DNA of 64,000 bases, taken from Ophiostoma sp. CBS 140.51 (Eukaryota > Ascomycota > Sordariomycetes > Ophiostomatales > Ophiostomataceae). Positions 24,053-35,821 of this stretch are shown here, in pieces (position 1 is the first letter of the stretch; every line of letters starts with the position of its first letter). The position numbers were made by a program, and so were the translations under genes. The notes under the pieces are model-generated. The model was given only the letters and a program-made list of their open reading frames with translations, made no database searches and had not been told where the DNA came from. The DNA is taken from contig JANSLP010000029.1 in the NCBI GenBank assembly GCA_029298735.1, positions 150,645 through 214,644 on the forward strand, in the 5' to 3' direction.

Positions 24053-26434
24053 TAACGGCCATTCAGTTGCTTAACTATTTGATTGTTGGCTCCATACCAG
24101 GATTATTGAGATAAACAATCACAAGAAAGCCATAAAAAACAAATCAACGGCTTTGATACTGCCTTTTGGTTCTTGCCATTCCAGCGATACTATTGGTGCG
24201 CATGACTGAAGCAGGATGAGGTTACAAGACAAGAGGGCTGACAGCAAAGGCTTCACTGCAGCGAATCACAATGTCGAAGTCGACAAGAGGCAGAGAAACC
24301 GTGCCTCTCTGTCGTCGGTTCTATGTATTTCCATTGCAAGACATATGTACAATTCTTTCCGCCCAAAATACGGGTGTCTGTACCACACACGGAAGAGTTG
24401 AAGAGTTCAGAAAGCGGGATCGTGCACCGGTCCACCCACCATTTTGAGAGACAGCAGGGATATGGCCAAGACAATGGCCTCGGACTAGGGGGTGGTCTTG
24501 TCCTGTTGCTAGAAGCATGACTTTTAGTTGTTGCTCATTGTCGCTCACTTACCCGTCTCTTTCTCAGAGGCAGACGGGCCAGGCCATTTGAGTTGAGTGT
24601 CGATCACCAAGACATGGAAAAGGCGGGAAGCCTGGATCCGAAAAGTCGAGGGAGAGAAAGATGGGAAAGACGAAGAATTCGATCCTGGCATACACGTATG
24701 CGGTCAGAACAATAGGCAGCTGAGCTGAAGAGCTGAAAAATGCCCAGAAAAGAAGATAAGAGGCCAACAATTCTGCACCCTTATTATTACAGGACAACTG
24801 CAGAGTATCTTTTAATCAAAAGCATATGCATCCAAAAGGAGATGCAACAAAAAGGACTGAATACACAAAATAAAAACGAGGCGCGAACTGTTTTCGCGCA
24901 AGCACTGACCACCCTCCAGTTCAACAAGCCCCCTGGCCGCTTTACTATTGACAAGGCCCAGCAAGGCGTTTTCTTGTGCGAGGCCACCAGACAAGCCTCG
25001 AAGCCTCCTTTTGTCGTTCTTTTCTTTTTATTTTGTCGCCATTATCGTCCAAATATCCAAGCCTCGTCCTCTTGACGAATCGCAGCCTCCAGACCGGTGG
25101 CCTCCTTTGCACTATGCGGCAAGCAGGCCGGCATAGCTTCCAAAAAAGAAAGAGGGTGGCCCAGCTCCAGAACGAGGCGACGAAAAAGAAACAGAGGTGC
25201 ATTCTTGCTTCTGACTGGACGCCGACTAGCTTCTCTCTTTTCTTCTATCCCTCCCTCTTTTGTTACATTTTTCTCGTCCTCCATGTCACTCCCTGTCGTG
25301 CATCTACAAGCCCACGTCGTACTGTATCTGCACTCTGCACTCGTTCATCGTGGTGGGTTGTTGTGAACAGCCCTCCTCTGTTAAACCCCTGCACAGCGGG
25401 CAACGGCACGCGTCTTCTTTTATTATCGCGCTCTTCGCTCTGATATTATTCACTATTTTCCTCCTCCTCGAATCTGCAGACAGGGGTGCAAGGACCATGG
25501 CAATCAACTCCTTTCTTTTCTTTTTCTTTTTCTTTTTCCTTTTCCTCATTTCTTCATCTTCTGTTCTCCCCACGAATTATTCCGTACATCGTACGTAAAA
25601 GAAAATGTGAAATGTGATCGTTCAAAAAGAAGAGACGGAAACTCCGCAAAGTATCAGTCAAGTGATATTGACACTGGGCCTCTGATATTGCAGATTGCTG
25701 CAGCGTCCAGGGGTGGATGTTGTGCTTCTCCTGTCTTCCTGTAAGTTCCTGTGGTCTGTGCCTGTCTTGTCTGCTTTGCTTGGCTCCAGATCACAGCTTT
25801 TTGTGCACAGGTGCCGCCAATGCAAGCCGCTCCCTTTCTGGGACAAGAGCACTCTGTCAAGAACACTTTCTCTCTGTCTGCCGGCTCCCTTTCATGCACG
25901 CAAGGCGGCCCTCGCTCAAAGTCTCCCTTCCTTCCCCAACGGCCAAACCAAAGACCTGGGCTCTGGTCACAGTCAACAAATCACAATCGTCCATTTCCTC
26001 CCTCTGTTGAAGATCTGGCGAGAGTCTCGTGCCTTTTTTTTGGCCCCCGAGAGGCGACCAGAGAGAGGGGGTCGAGGGGGTTCTTCGAGAGGCTGGTGTT
26101 GGTCGGCCGGCAGGCCTCCGCTTGATACTTGTGCAACCACCATTGAACGACGTATTACGTCGTCTGTGCTGGTCCCGAGGACTTCCTGCTATTCAGTATT
26201 CAATTCTATTTTACTCGCACAATAGCATCCCGCCATTCTTCCTCTCCTTCCTCGAGTCCCTCGCCTCGTTCCTGCCTTCCCTCTCTCTCGTTTGCTCCTT
26301 CCGTTTTGCTGCCTGCCCCACCGCCGTTACCAATTCCCCAGTTCACCACGACACCGTCGCTCGCTCTAGGTTAGTGCCCCCGAACAGCAATCTGAATGCC
26401 CTCCTTGACCCTCCTTGACCCTCCTCTGCCCTTT

Positions 26435-26726
26435 GGACCTGATGCGCTCAACTTTTTTCTCGAATTGTGCCGGTGCTAGTACTGGTGCTGGTGCAGAAAA
26501 CTAGGGATATTGCCTATTTTGACTGGACCCAGTGAGACAAGCAAAGTCAACAGAAGTATCGCAAACGCACGGTTTATCTGTATGTGTATTCAAAAGACAG
26601 AAAGACTCGACGGCAAACGCAAAGGATACATACGAAATGCGGGCTGTGTTTTAGCAAACGAAAAAGACGCCAGCACCAGCACCAGCACCGGCACGATTCG
26701 AGAAAACGGTTGAGCGCATCAGGCCC
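26435..26726. repeat. 57-bp imperfect inverted repeat with ~178-nt spacer
   Basis: Arm 1 is 26435-26491 and arm 2 is 26670-26726. The reverse complement of arm 2 matches arm 1 without gaps at 51 of 57 positions. The arms contain the shared block GATGCGCTCAAC and a run of GGTGCT-type hexamers. Five of the six differences have A or T in arm 1 where arm 2 has G or C of the same transition class. As RNA this would fold into a long hairpin. The spacer has no domain-bearing frame, and no transposase or target-site duplication is visible. Confidence 0.8.
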
Positions 26727-29700
26727 TTTTGTCTGGCGCCTCTGCCCCCCTTCTAACTACCCCAGTTTTCGGTTTGCGGCGACCTTTTCTTCTTAGCTTT
26801 GGGGCCGAATGCTGCACAGCATGCTCTAGCCTCCCAGCATAAGGGACAAAAAACCACGCTATTTTCTCCGCATTGGGAGGCGCGCGAAAGCCGCACTAGC
26901 GACCCTCTTTTTTTTTCAACTGTCCGGGGGAAGGACCAGCAGGGGGGAATCACCATGAAAGGGAACATCGCATGGAAAGAAGAGAAAGAGCGAGATCGCA
27001 GGACTCTGTAAAAATGGAAGGGACCAACTTACACAGTACGCTAGCCGCCAGTTTGGGACGGGTCCAACAGGCCGTTGTCCCAAGCGAACAACAACGTATG
27101 CTGGCTGTTGGTAGAGAAGGAGCGAAGCAAACAAACATGAAAGGCGAGGGAGGGGCGAACAAGGCAACGCAAGATCATCGGCCATCGATCGTCAAAAGGA
27201 ATACAGATGTCCGGGACTCTAACGGGCGGCGTATGTGGATGTACTTGTATGCACTCCGTTCTCGTAAATGGAAATGTCGCAGACGCAATGCGCCGGCAGG
27301 AGGCTCCATTGAGCGAGCAAAGAAAAGTCCGGGGAAAGGCATTGTGGCATTGTGGAAGCACACAGAAACAGCCAGCCACCCTTCTGTGATCTTTGTGCCT
27401 CTCTCCTTGTCTCCCCTGTGTTCACTATTGTTCACCGTCACCCCCCATCTCCTCTCTCCCCGCTTTCTCCGTTCACTCCTGCCCTGCCCTGGCAGCTGGC
27501 ACCTGCTTCGACAGGGCCTCTCAATGGATCCCACCGTCTTCCACCCCTCTCCTTCCTCCCCCACCCCAGCTGCATGCCCTGCCCGCGCTGCCACTACTGC
27601 CGCCGCTAAACTGTAGACTGCTAGGTGTGCTGTGCGCTCTTTCCCTACCTCCCTTTCCCACCTGCTCCTTCCTTCTTTTTTCCTCTTGCCCTGTAAAAAA
27701 AGGTCCTAGCTATTGTTCTCACAAGCCCTCTCTCCTTGCCTCCCCCACAGAAGCTCTTTCCTTGCTCCCCTCCCCTTGCTGTTGCCCATTCAGTCGCTCC
27801 TGCATTGTTGTCGTTTCTTTTGCTGCTTCTGTTGCTCTTTCCCCTCGTCGTTCGTCGTCTCTCTCCTCCTCCTCCTCCTCTCCTTCCCAATTTCTATCGC
27901 CCTTCTTTCCATAGCACCTCCCCTCTTTCGAATTATTTTGTATTTTCTCCTCTTTTCCCATTTCTCGCTTCTCCCATCCTGTTCACATACTTTACAATCA
28001 CGCATCCTTGCCATCTGCCATACTCGATCAAGATTTCTCATCATCATTTCTCATCCCCACAAACCAATAACGCCCCATCGCCGACTAGCCAGCCTTCCCC
28101 GGACTACAGACTGCACATCACTCCAGTGCACGACCAAAAAGCAAACACGCTGCGTCTAGGATGGGCCGCGCATCAGGCCAGACCACTCACAGCCAAAGCA
28201 ACCTTTCTTTGCAGACTCCTTTTACCTACACACGCACTCGACACATTTCTACCTCGACACAGAGAGCGTCACCTGGTTCGTAGCTTTCTTTCCACATATC
28301 CTTTCGTTACGGGGCCCTCTTCTCGTCGTTCGGATTGGAGAAAAGAAGCGACACAAAAAAAAAACTTGTGCAGAGTACTTTTGCTTCCTTTTTTCTGCTC
28401 TCCGACTCGGTTAAGCTTTTTATACCACTGTTCTTCATCAGACTCTCCCTTTTCAGACCCTTTCTTTTGAGATTCTTTTCTTCTTCTCTGTGCCGTCCTT
28501 TCTTCTCACTCGTTCACACCAACTTATCACCGACTTTTTGTTATTACTGTCCCTTCCCTTTTTGTTTGACTCTCCGAGCCTTTTCATTTGTTGTCCGTCT
28601 TTTTCTTTTTTTTTTCGATTTCTACTCTCTGTCATCCCTCGAACCTCACTCCTCTGTCTCGGTCTCCCTTACTCGCCTTTCTTGACCTTTTTCTTTTCTT
28701 TTCTGCTTCGCTCTAGACCCTGGACCCTTTCAAATCTCCGTCTCCGTCGTGTGCGCGTCTCCAGCCAACGGCCAACAATCCCAACGTCAAACTTCAACAA
28801 CGGCACGTGTCTCGCCAAACCTCACACGTCAATTCCCTCTTGTGTCGCCCTGCCAAACGCCGCCCGCCTACTCGATTTGTTACGCTTGTCATTGACCAGT
28901 CCTTTTTTATTCGGTTCACGATTCATCGCCACCGTCATATTTTGCTCTAAGAAACGAAGTCGCCTTCCACATCTCTCCTCCTCTTTCTTTTTGACCTCGA
29001 ACTACAGGCTCAACTAACTCCTTTGAGGGTTTCCCCTCTTTTTGGCGAGCCTTTTCGCATTCTCCACCAAGACCATCCATCCATCGACACTCTTGGACCC
29101 CCTTGTCTACAACAAGAACCAGAACCACAACCCTCCGACGACGACGTACGAAGAACACACAGGTTGCAGTTCAGTCTCCGCCTCTGTTCCCACCATCCCG
29201 AGCTCCACGCAAGCTCCATCTGTCGTCGCCGCATACAGCTCTCCGAGACATCCCCCGCAGTTTCTTCTGTACCGCATCTACATCTACGGACGTCTCAAAG
29301 AGACAAGGAAATTCTCCACGATTTCAATATACCATCCACCAACTGTACGAGTATCCAAGAGGGTAGAGGAGAAACTCTCGGCGTTGGCTTGTTCAGTCCA
29401 CACTTCTTCCCCAGGTAAGCCACTACAACTCCACATTTTGGTCTCCTCTTTCACTTTTAGTCTGCTTGCTCCTCCCACCGTCGCGCGTCCGTCTGTCCTC
29501 ATTTCCCTTCGACCCCTGTCCGAAAACCAGCACCCCTTTCTTCCCAGGGACTTGCTGCAGCTTTGTTACCTTTACAACTGCAGTTGATTATGCTTGTATC
29601 TTTTCTACGACTTGCGGATCTAGTTTCCACTTCTTAACTCTTTTGCTCTTTTGCTCCGAGCCGGACAAAGCTTGAAAGCAGTTACGAAGTGTGCTGGGCC

Positions 29701-29902
29701 TGCAACGTTTCTTGATTTCGTGCCTTCTTTTTTTTACTGCTTTTCTCGCCGTCACTTGTATCCTCTTCCATCTGACGAGCCCTTTGTATTTTTTGGTCCT
29801 GGCCCTTCCCCTCTCTTCCCTTTGTTTTGCATTGCACGAAAAATCCCGTTACTCCTCATTTTCCCATTTTCGAGTTCACCGCCAAATCTGTTGGGCTGGT
29901 TG

Positions 29903-29946
29903 GCCCCAAAAGCCAAAAAGCCAAAGGCCAAAAGACCAAAAGCCAG
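29903..29946. repeat. CCAAAAG-type minisatellite
   Basis: About six degenerate units of the type GCCAAAA/GACCAAAA in a row on the + strand. It is non-coding and probably arose by slippage. Confidence 0.6.
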
Positions 29947-31012
29947 AAGTGCTCACCTGACCTTATTGCCTACTGTACCTGCCCGCTTGTTCACTTGACT
30001 TCTCTTCTCTCCCCACGCCGCGCCATCCTATTTCGAGACCTTTTGTCCCTTTTGTCACTATTGTCCTTTCATCCCCTCTTGTCTTCTCAGTACCTCGTGG
30101 AAAAGATACATGGGGAAAAGAAGGAGAAGGACACTAGAGCTACTCCCAGCTACAACACTACAACCTCAGCACGCTTTTGTCTTCTCTTCTCCTCACTGCG
30201 TCACGAGGCTAACCAATCGTATGCAGGTCGCGTCCAGTCGCCACTTATCCCATTAATTTCCCTTTTCCCTCTTTTTCGCAGTTCGTTGCAGCTTTCTTTT
30301 CTTTCTCTTTTCTCTCCATTTTCCTTTCCGTCAATTTTCTTTTTTGCGCCGGACGTGCTTTTCTCGCGCCATCTGCTCAACGACCTCCTCAACCCGGCTT
30401 GCATTTGCTGGCGTCGATTATTTTGCATCGCACGGGACGACCGTTTTTGCTTCTTGCTTCGCGACCTTTCGTCTCGTTTCTCACAACCCAAACGTCAAAG
30501 CACTTGGTGACCACCCGCAACCCGCTGTGGCCTGGGCTACTAATTACAAGACCCAACGGCCACCTATAACACTCACGTGCCACATTCACCAGCCCTCTTT
30601 TTCGCCAGAAACATCACAACTTGTGTTGTGCCCCAAAGCAACGGCAAGCCGAGAGACACACTGCACAAGAAACATTAGACACCCCACAACCCCAGCCGTT
30701 TCAGACACAGGAGACGATTTTCACGGTATCACGCCACTGTGCAACTCCGCGCATTCGTCGTCCTCGGCACATCTTGCACAAAGTCAACAACAGGACCCAA
30801 AAGCATTCAGCGTTCAGCCGTGCCCCGGAGACCATTCGCCCAGGTCGTCTTAGGCCCACCAGCAGGACCCTTTTCATCGCCACGCCTGCCTTGCACCGCC
30901 CAACACAACAACACACTGCCTCTCCTGACCGGGACGGCTTTTTTTGAATGCGGCGCAGGCGGATCTGATTCTTTTCTCTGTCCGAAGACCCTTTTACAAC
31001 AAGGTCCTACGG

Positions 31013-34000
31013 ATGATGAGCGCCGGATTTAAATCTGGCCCACCCCCCAAGCTGGGTCAAAGCGGCGGACTCCCAGCTGCAGCTCCAGGAAGCCAAGCTC
31101 TGCTCTTGGATAAGTTCAATCGCCGGTCTACCCCCGATTCAGAGGCCCTGGCTAGCTCTGATGAAGAGACCGACATCAACCTGAACAACAGCCGCCCAGA
31201 TTTCCACAACAACCATCACACAGCAGCTTCGTTAGCAGCATCAGCAGCTGCCGCCTCCAACACCGCTACGGCGACCGCTGCCTCCACACACATGAGCCAG
31301 GGTCAGCAACCCCTTTCACAGGTGCAGCCGCCCCAGTCTCAGTCTCAATCACAGTCTCAGGCCCAGCAACAGCCACCCAAACCAGTTCGCCGCGCTTCGT
31401 GGCTCAACGACACCAGCCAGGGCCTCGTCCGACCCCGGAACGAGTCGTTCAACAGCGCTTCCATGTCGCCCACTACGTCGCACCCGAGCACGCCGGCCAT
31501 TGATGCGAGTACTGCTGGTGGAGCCGGCGCCGCCTCTAGTTCTGCCGCTACCTGGGGCGCACACGCCGCATCGTCTGCCGGCGTTTTGAACCGCGCCCAC
31601 TCCAACGCGTCCACCGCCTTCCCCTGGGGTACCGCCATGTGGAATTCTGAGCGCAAGGATCCGCCCTCGAGACTGTCCGAGGTGCTGCCGTCCCCAACGT
31701 CAGCCATCCCGCCCGGTTCGGCCGGTGGCTCCTTCTTCAGCGGTGCCAATGCTGCTGATAGCTACCCCTCACAGACTTCCCCAGCGACACGTGACGGTCT
31801 CAGCACAACGTCGCAGATTCCCTTTGCGATTCCCCTGCACCCGACGCCCAAGACGTATCGCTCACAGTCCTACTCAGTTGGCCAGCTTGAGCCTGATGTT
31901 GCTGCTTTGACCGGCTCGGCCACATCCCCGTCTTTGACCTCCTCCATCGGTGGCGGTGGCTCGTCGCTGCTTGCCGGTTCACGCTCCGGTCGCCCAATTG
32001 CCGGCCTCCAGCACCGTCCCTCGCGGCCTAGCATGCTTAGCGAAATGTCAAACGACGGGGGCATGCTTGGCAAGGTTAAGGAAGTCGATGATGATGATGA
32101 CGAGAGCACCAACGATTCACCCCAGGGCAGCCAGCACCTCACGGCCGAGGCCAAGACCATTGAAATGTTGACCCGTGAGAACGCCATGCTTCGCCAACAC
32201 GCCAGCCAGCAGTACCACAACGCCCGCATTCGCCCGCGTGCTTCGACAGGTGCTGCCTATCGCCTCGACAACGGCTATGGACTCCAGGAGTCGGTTCCCG
32301 AGGAGTCTTCCGACTACGCCATCGACGAGCTAGACGAGATCAACGACGGCGATTTTGCTACCGCGGCCAAACGGGCCACCACCCGCAGAATGAGCGAATT
32401 TGCGGCGCCTGGCTCCTTCCGGTCGCCCTTCTCTGTTGAGAACCGCAAGCTCGAGAGCGTCAAGAAAGCGTTCTGGCAGACTGCCCCCGCCGGCTTCTCT
32501 GATGTCTCGCCCAGCCGCCGCCATTCGTTCGCCGACATCCCGACGCGCCAGGCCTCAATCAGCTCCATTAGCGAGGTTGTCCTTGCGCACGAGGCCAATG
32601 CCCAGGAGCAGCAGCAGTCCGGCGGCATCGAATTCACCTCGCCTTTTGACAATGCGCACAGCTTTGCTGCCAAGTCCGCCGCCGCCGCCGCTGCTGCCGC
32701 ACAATCGATGTATGGCAACGGTCCTGGCGTCTCGCCTGGCGCTTCTCAGATCAGCCCTCAACAACTTATCCAGCAGCAACAACACCAACAGGCTCAGCAG
32801 CAGCAGCAGCACTCCGCCAGCGCCGCTTACGGTGGTCCTGGCGGTGCCTACCCGTCTTCCTATGGTCTGCACGCTCCGACGTACGCTGCGCGCCCCACAT
32901 CGCCTCAGCGTGGCATGTACGGGTTGTCACAGCCAAATCGCTCGACCCCGCTCCATATTGTCCTCTTCAAGTGTGCCCGTGCCGATGTGTTCTACATTCA
33001 GGAGGGTACTGGTCTGACAGTCAAGCCGGGCGACCTCGTTATCGTGGAGGCCGACCGTGGCACTGATCTAGGCACCGTCGCTGTCGACAATGTCGACTGG
33101 GTCGAGGCACGCAGACTCAAGGAGCACTACGCCGAGGAGCAGTACAAGTGGCTTATGATGTACTCTCAGAATGCTGCGGCGGCGCAGGATGGTGTGGGCG
33201 CCGGGCTCATGGCCTCGTCCACTGGCCTTCAGGGGAGTGCCATTGGTGGCATGGGCCCGCCTGGTCAGCACCACGTCCAGGAACCGAGCACCAGCGAACT
33301 CAAGCCCAAGCTCATCAAGCGCCTAGCTCAGAACCACGAGATTCACGCCTTGCGGGACAAGGAAGGAAATGAAGCCAAGGCCAAGCGCGTTTGCATGCAA
33401 AAGGTCAAGGAGCACGGCCTTAACATGGAGATCCTTGATGCTGAATTCCAAATGTAAGTTTCCCAAGTTTCTATTTCCACGACACACCATCACACAGCAC
33501 CACATTGAATGCATATACTGACAAACGCAGGGACTGGAAGAAGCTTACGTTCTACTACTTTGCGGACGCCTACATCAACTTCAACTCGCTAGTCACCGAC
33601 CTCTTCAAGATCTACAAGACTCGCATCTGGATGTCGGCCATCAACCCGGCTTCATTCGCCAGCCAGCCCCTCGGTCTCCAGGCTCCCAGTGGCATCGGTC
33701 CAGGTGCTGTTGGCGTCAACCGTGGTGCCCCGACTTCGGAACGCCGCCCGCAACAGGGTGGCCAGGTCTCGCCGCCCCCGCCACAGGCTACTTCCCAACA
33801 GCAGCAGCAGCAGCAAGTGCACCAGCAACAGCACCAGTCTGCTTACTCGCCCGTACCATCGAACCGCGGCTACCCCGGGGGTGTCAGCCCACAACCGCCT
33901 GCCATGGCTGGCCCCGGTGGCGGTCCCAATGCCGGCTACCCAGGCTCATTCCCCTACAGCCCCTATGCTGCATTCGGAAACGTCCCTCGCGCATCTGGTA

Positions 34001-34209
34001 TAGGTTATGGTGGCCAGGGCATAGGCGGCCCTGCGCCCAACGAAAACTACGCCATGGGATACGCCACTTCCGCAGACTACCACATGATGCGCAACCGGTT
34101 CCCAGCTGGCCAGCCTGACATTAACCAAAATGGTCAGGGCATGTCGCCTCTTGCGCCCTCCGGCGAGTGGGTCGGTGCCTTCCAAGGCCTGTCCCTCAAT
34201 ACGAGATAG
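31013..34209 (+). CDS. PSP1: PSP1 C-terminal domain protein
   Basis: Two exons (31013-33453 and 33531-34209) encode ~1039 aa. The donor GTAAGT at 33454 and acceptor CGCAG rejoin AT|G as methionine, giving EFQMDWKKLTFYYFADAY. Residues 1-~640 are disordered and Ser/Ala/Gln-rich with poly-Gln and poly-Ala runs and a short acidic DDDDE patch. The PSP1 domain lies at ~645-855 (VLFKCARADVFYIQEGTGL, then VEADRGTDLGTV, then YYFADAYINFNSLVTDLFK) and is split by the intron. The C-terminus is Pro/Gly/Gln-rich. Yeast Psp1 was found as a suppressor of DNA polymerase alpha mutants; low-complexity fungal relatives are generally linked to RNA granules, and the exact role here is unknown. The start is the first of two adjacent in-frame ATGs at 31013/31016. 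Confidence 0.88.
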
Positions 34210-35821
34210 GATCACTATCGCCAAGAGCGTCAAGGGCCCGGCCTTTGAACAGAAGACATGACCAACGACAAAGAAGTCCCTTGACAAGACAATCATGTGT
34301 GTCCGGTGGGCCACTTACAACGAAAGAAAAAAGATGAGAAAAAGAAAAAGAAAGAGAGACGGCTCAAGATGTCCGTCAGAAAAAACCAAAGATGAAGGTC
34401 TTTATATCCACCGATTCCTGGCGACCTACTTCTTGTTCTCTTAATGTTTTATTTTTGCTTTTTGTGTTTCTGGTTTTTTTTACCTTTGATTTTTATACTG
34501 GTTTCGTTCTGCCACCCGGTTAGACAGCAGAATGCTTAGAGTGCATTTCCTTTCTTTTCCTACGAGGACACGACGAAAAAAGACAAAGCCATGTGTTTGC
34601 ATACAACGACTTGCTTCTTTTTCTCTCATTTTCATTTCCGACTTTCGCACTTTTTCGACAACAATCTTTTCCAACATAAAAAAAAAGGAGGGCAAGGGTT
34701 ACGGCAACAAAAGAAAACGGATTCGGCGCAGGGCGTTCCGTGGAGCAAGAATGCACGGCGCATAGCTTGCTCCCCGTTGAGTTCTGTGATGAACTTGCCT
34801 ATCCCTTTTGCATTTTAGAGGCCGTCTTTTCGTCGTTGGTTTTTTTTAAAAAAGGGGTCGAGGTATCGTCCCGTTATGATATGTATTTGTCTGTCTACAC
34901 ATCCGTTTTTCCATACCTTTTTTCACTGTTGTTTGTTTTTTATACTGTTTTTGTCGTTCTTTTTTTCGTTTTTGCTTTCCTTTGTATTGTGCGATTTCCC
35001 TTTGTTTTTGTTTTTGTTTGTTTGCTTTTCGTCTCTACAATGGTCTTCAGAAGCTATATCTCCCCATGTCGACACATTTGTTCTCTTATTTTCCATTTCT
35101 GTTTACTTTGTTTGTTTGCTACAATCATGACCCAAGGGAAAGGGAGAAGGACTTAAAATGCCTAAATCTCTTATAACGGAAATTCCCCCCGATAGATACA
35201 AGAGATTTGCTTTTTTCTGATTTACTTTTCTGCGCTGGTTTTTTCTTTGTATTTTCTGTTATTTAAGGACAACCCAAGATGTAATTCGCTTTTTCATAAA
35301 CAAGGTCTCATTTGTTCTGGTATTCTTTTTGTTCTTGTCTCTATGTGCACATTGTGTCTTCCTGTGACGAATAATTTTATAGAATTTTACATTATTTGCC
35401 CCTGTTTGTGACATTGAAATTGATTTTCTAAATATTTGTTTTCTTTTGTGAAAAGAAGCTTCAATTTTTTTACATGAAAAACCGAATAGAAAAACAATCT
35501 CAGAATAAATAAACCCATTTTTATATCACGAGGATCCAAATAGGAAAGTGCAACTAAATCGAGATGAGTCGTTCTTGCCTGAAGTTAGGGTCTGTGGCTT
35601 CACTACATTGTGCAATGACCTCCATCGCTCCTTCCTCGAATGTGGCTCTGGCAAGCTCAAGAACAGAATGTAGAGCACCCACCCCCTTTTCCTACCCCTT
35701 TCTTGTCCTTCTTATTACATCGTATCCCATTCCTGTTCTTTGTTCAATCTGTTCTCCATTTCAAATCTTACAATTTATCAAAGCCGACCGAACGTACACA
35801 AACCCAACAGAATCAGAAGTC
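34210..35821. other. AT-rich intergenic region after the PSP1-domain gene
   Basis: 1.6 kb, very T-rich between 34430 and 35560 with repeated TTTTTG-type runs, and returning to normal composition near 35600. The left part is the probable 3' untranslated region; the last ~200 bp are the promoter of the next gene. Frames here are Phe/Leu-rich artefacts of poly-T. No gene seen. Confidence 0.6.

Larger units (their letters stand above)
21260..31012. other. 9.75 kb stretch without a recognisable gene
   Basis: No open frame in this stretch on either strand shows a recognisable domain, conserved splice pattern or fungal coding bias. The longer frames (up to ~240 codons, e.g. 27736-28470 +) are Ser/Pro/Phe/Leu-rich products of pyrimidine tracts. 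Contents I can point to are a 57-bp imperfect inverted repeat (26435-26726), a 7-bp tandem repeat at 24025-24052, a CCAAAAG-type minisatellite at 29903-29946, a CTTTTT tract near 25508-25550 and very strong CT bias on the + strand from ~27.4 to 30.5 kb. The last part is probably promoter and leader of the PSP1-domain gene; untranslated RNAs or UTR introns are possible. Confidence 0.5.

Noticed and set aside
26972..27616. 214-codon frame on the + strand
   Set aside because: No recognisable domain and mixed low-complexity composition; both strands carry comparable overlapping frames.
27736..28470. 244-codon frame rich in Ser/Pro/Leu/Phe
   Set aside because: Result of a pyrimidine tract lacking stops; no domain or coding bias, and other frames in the same region are equally open.
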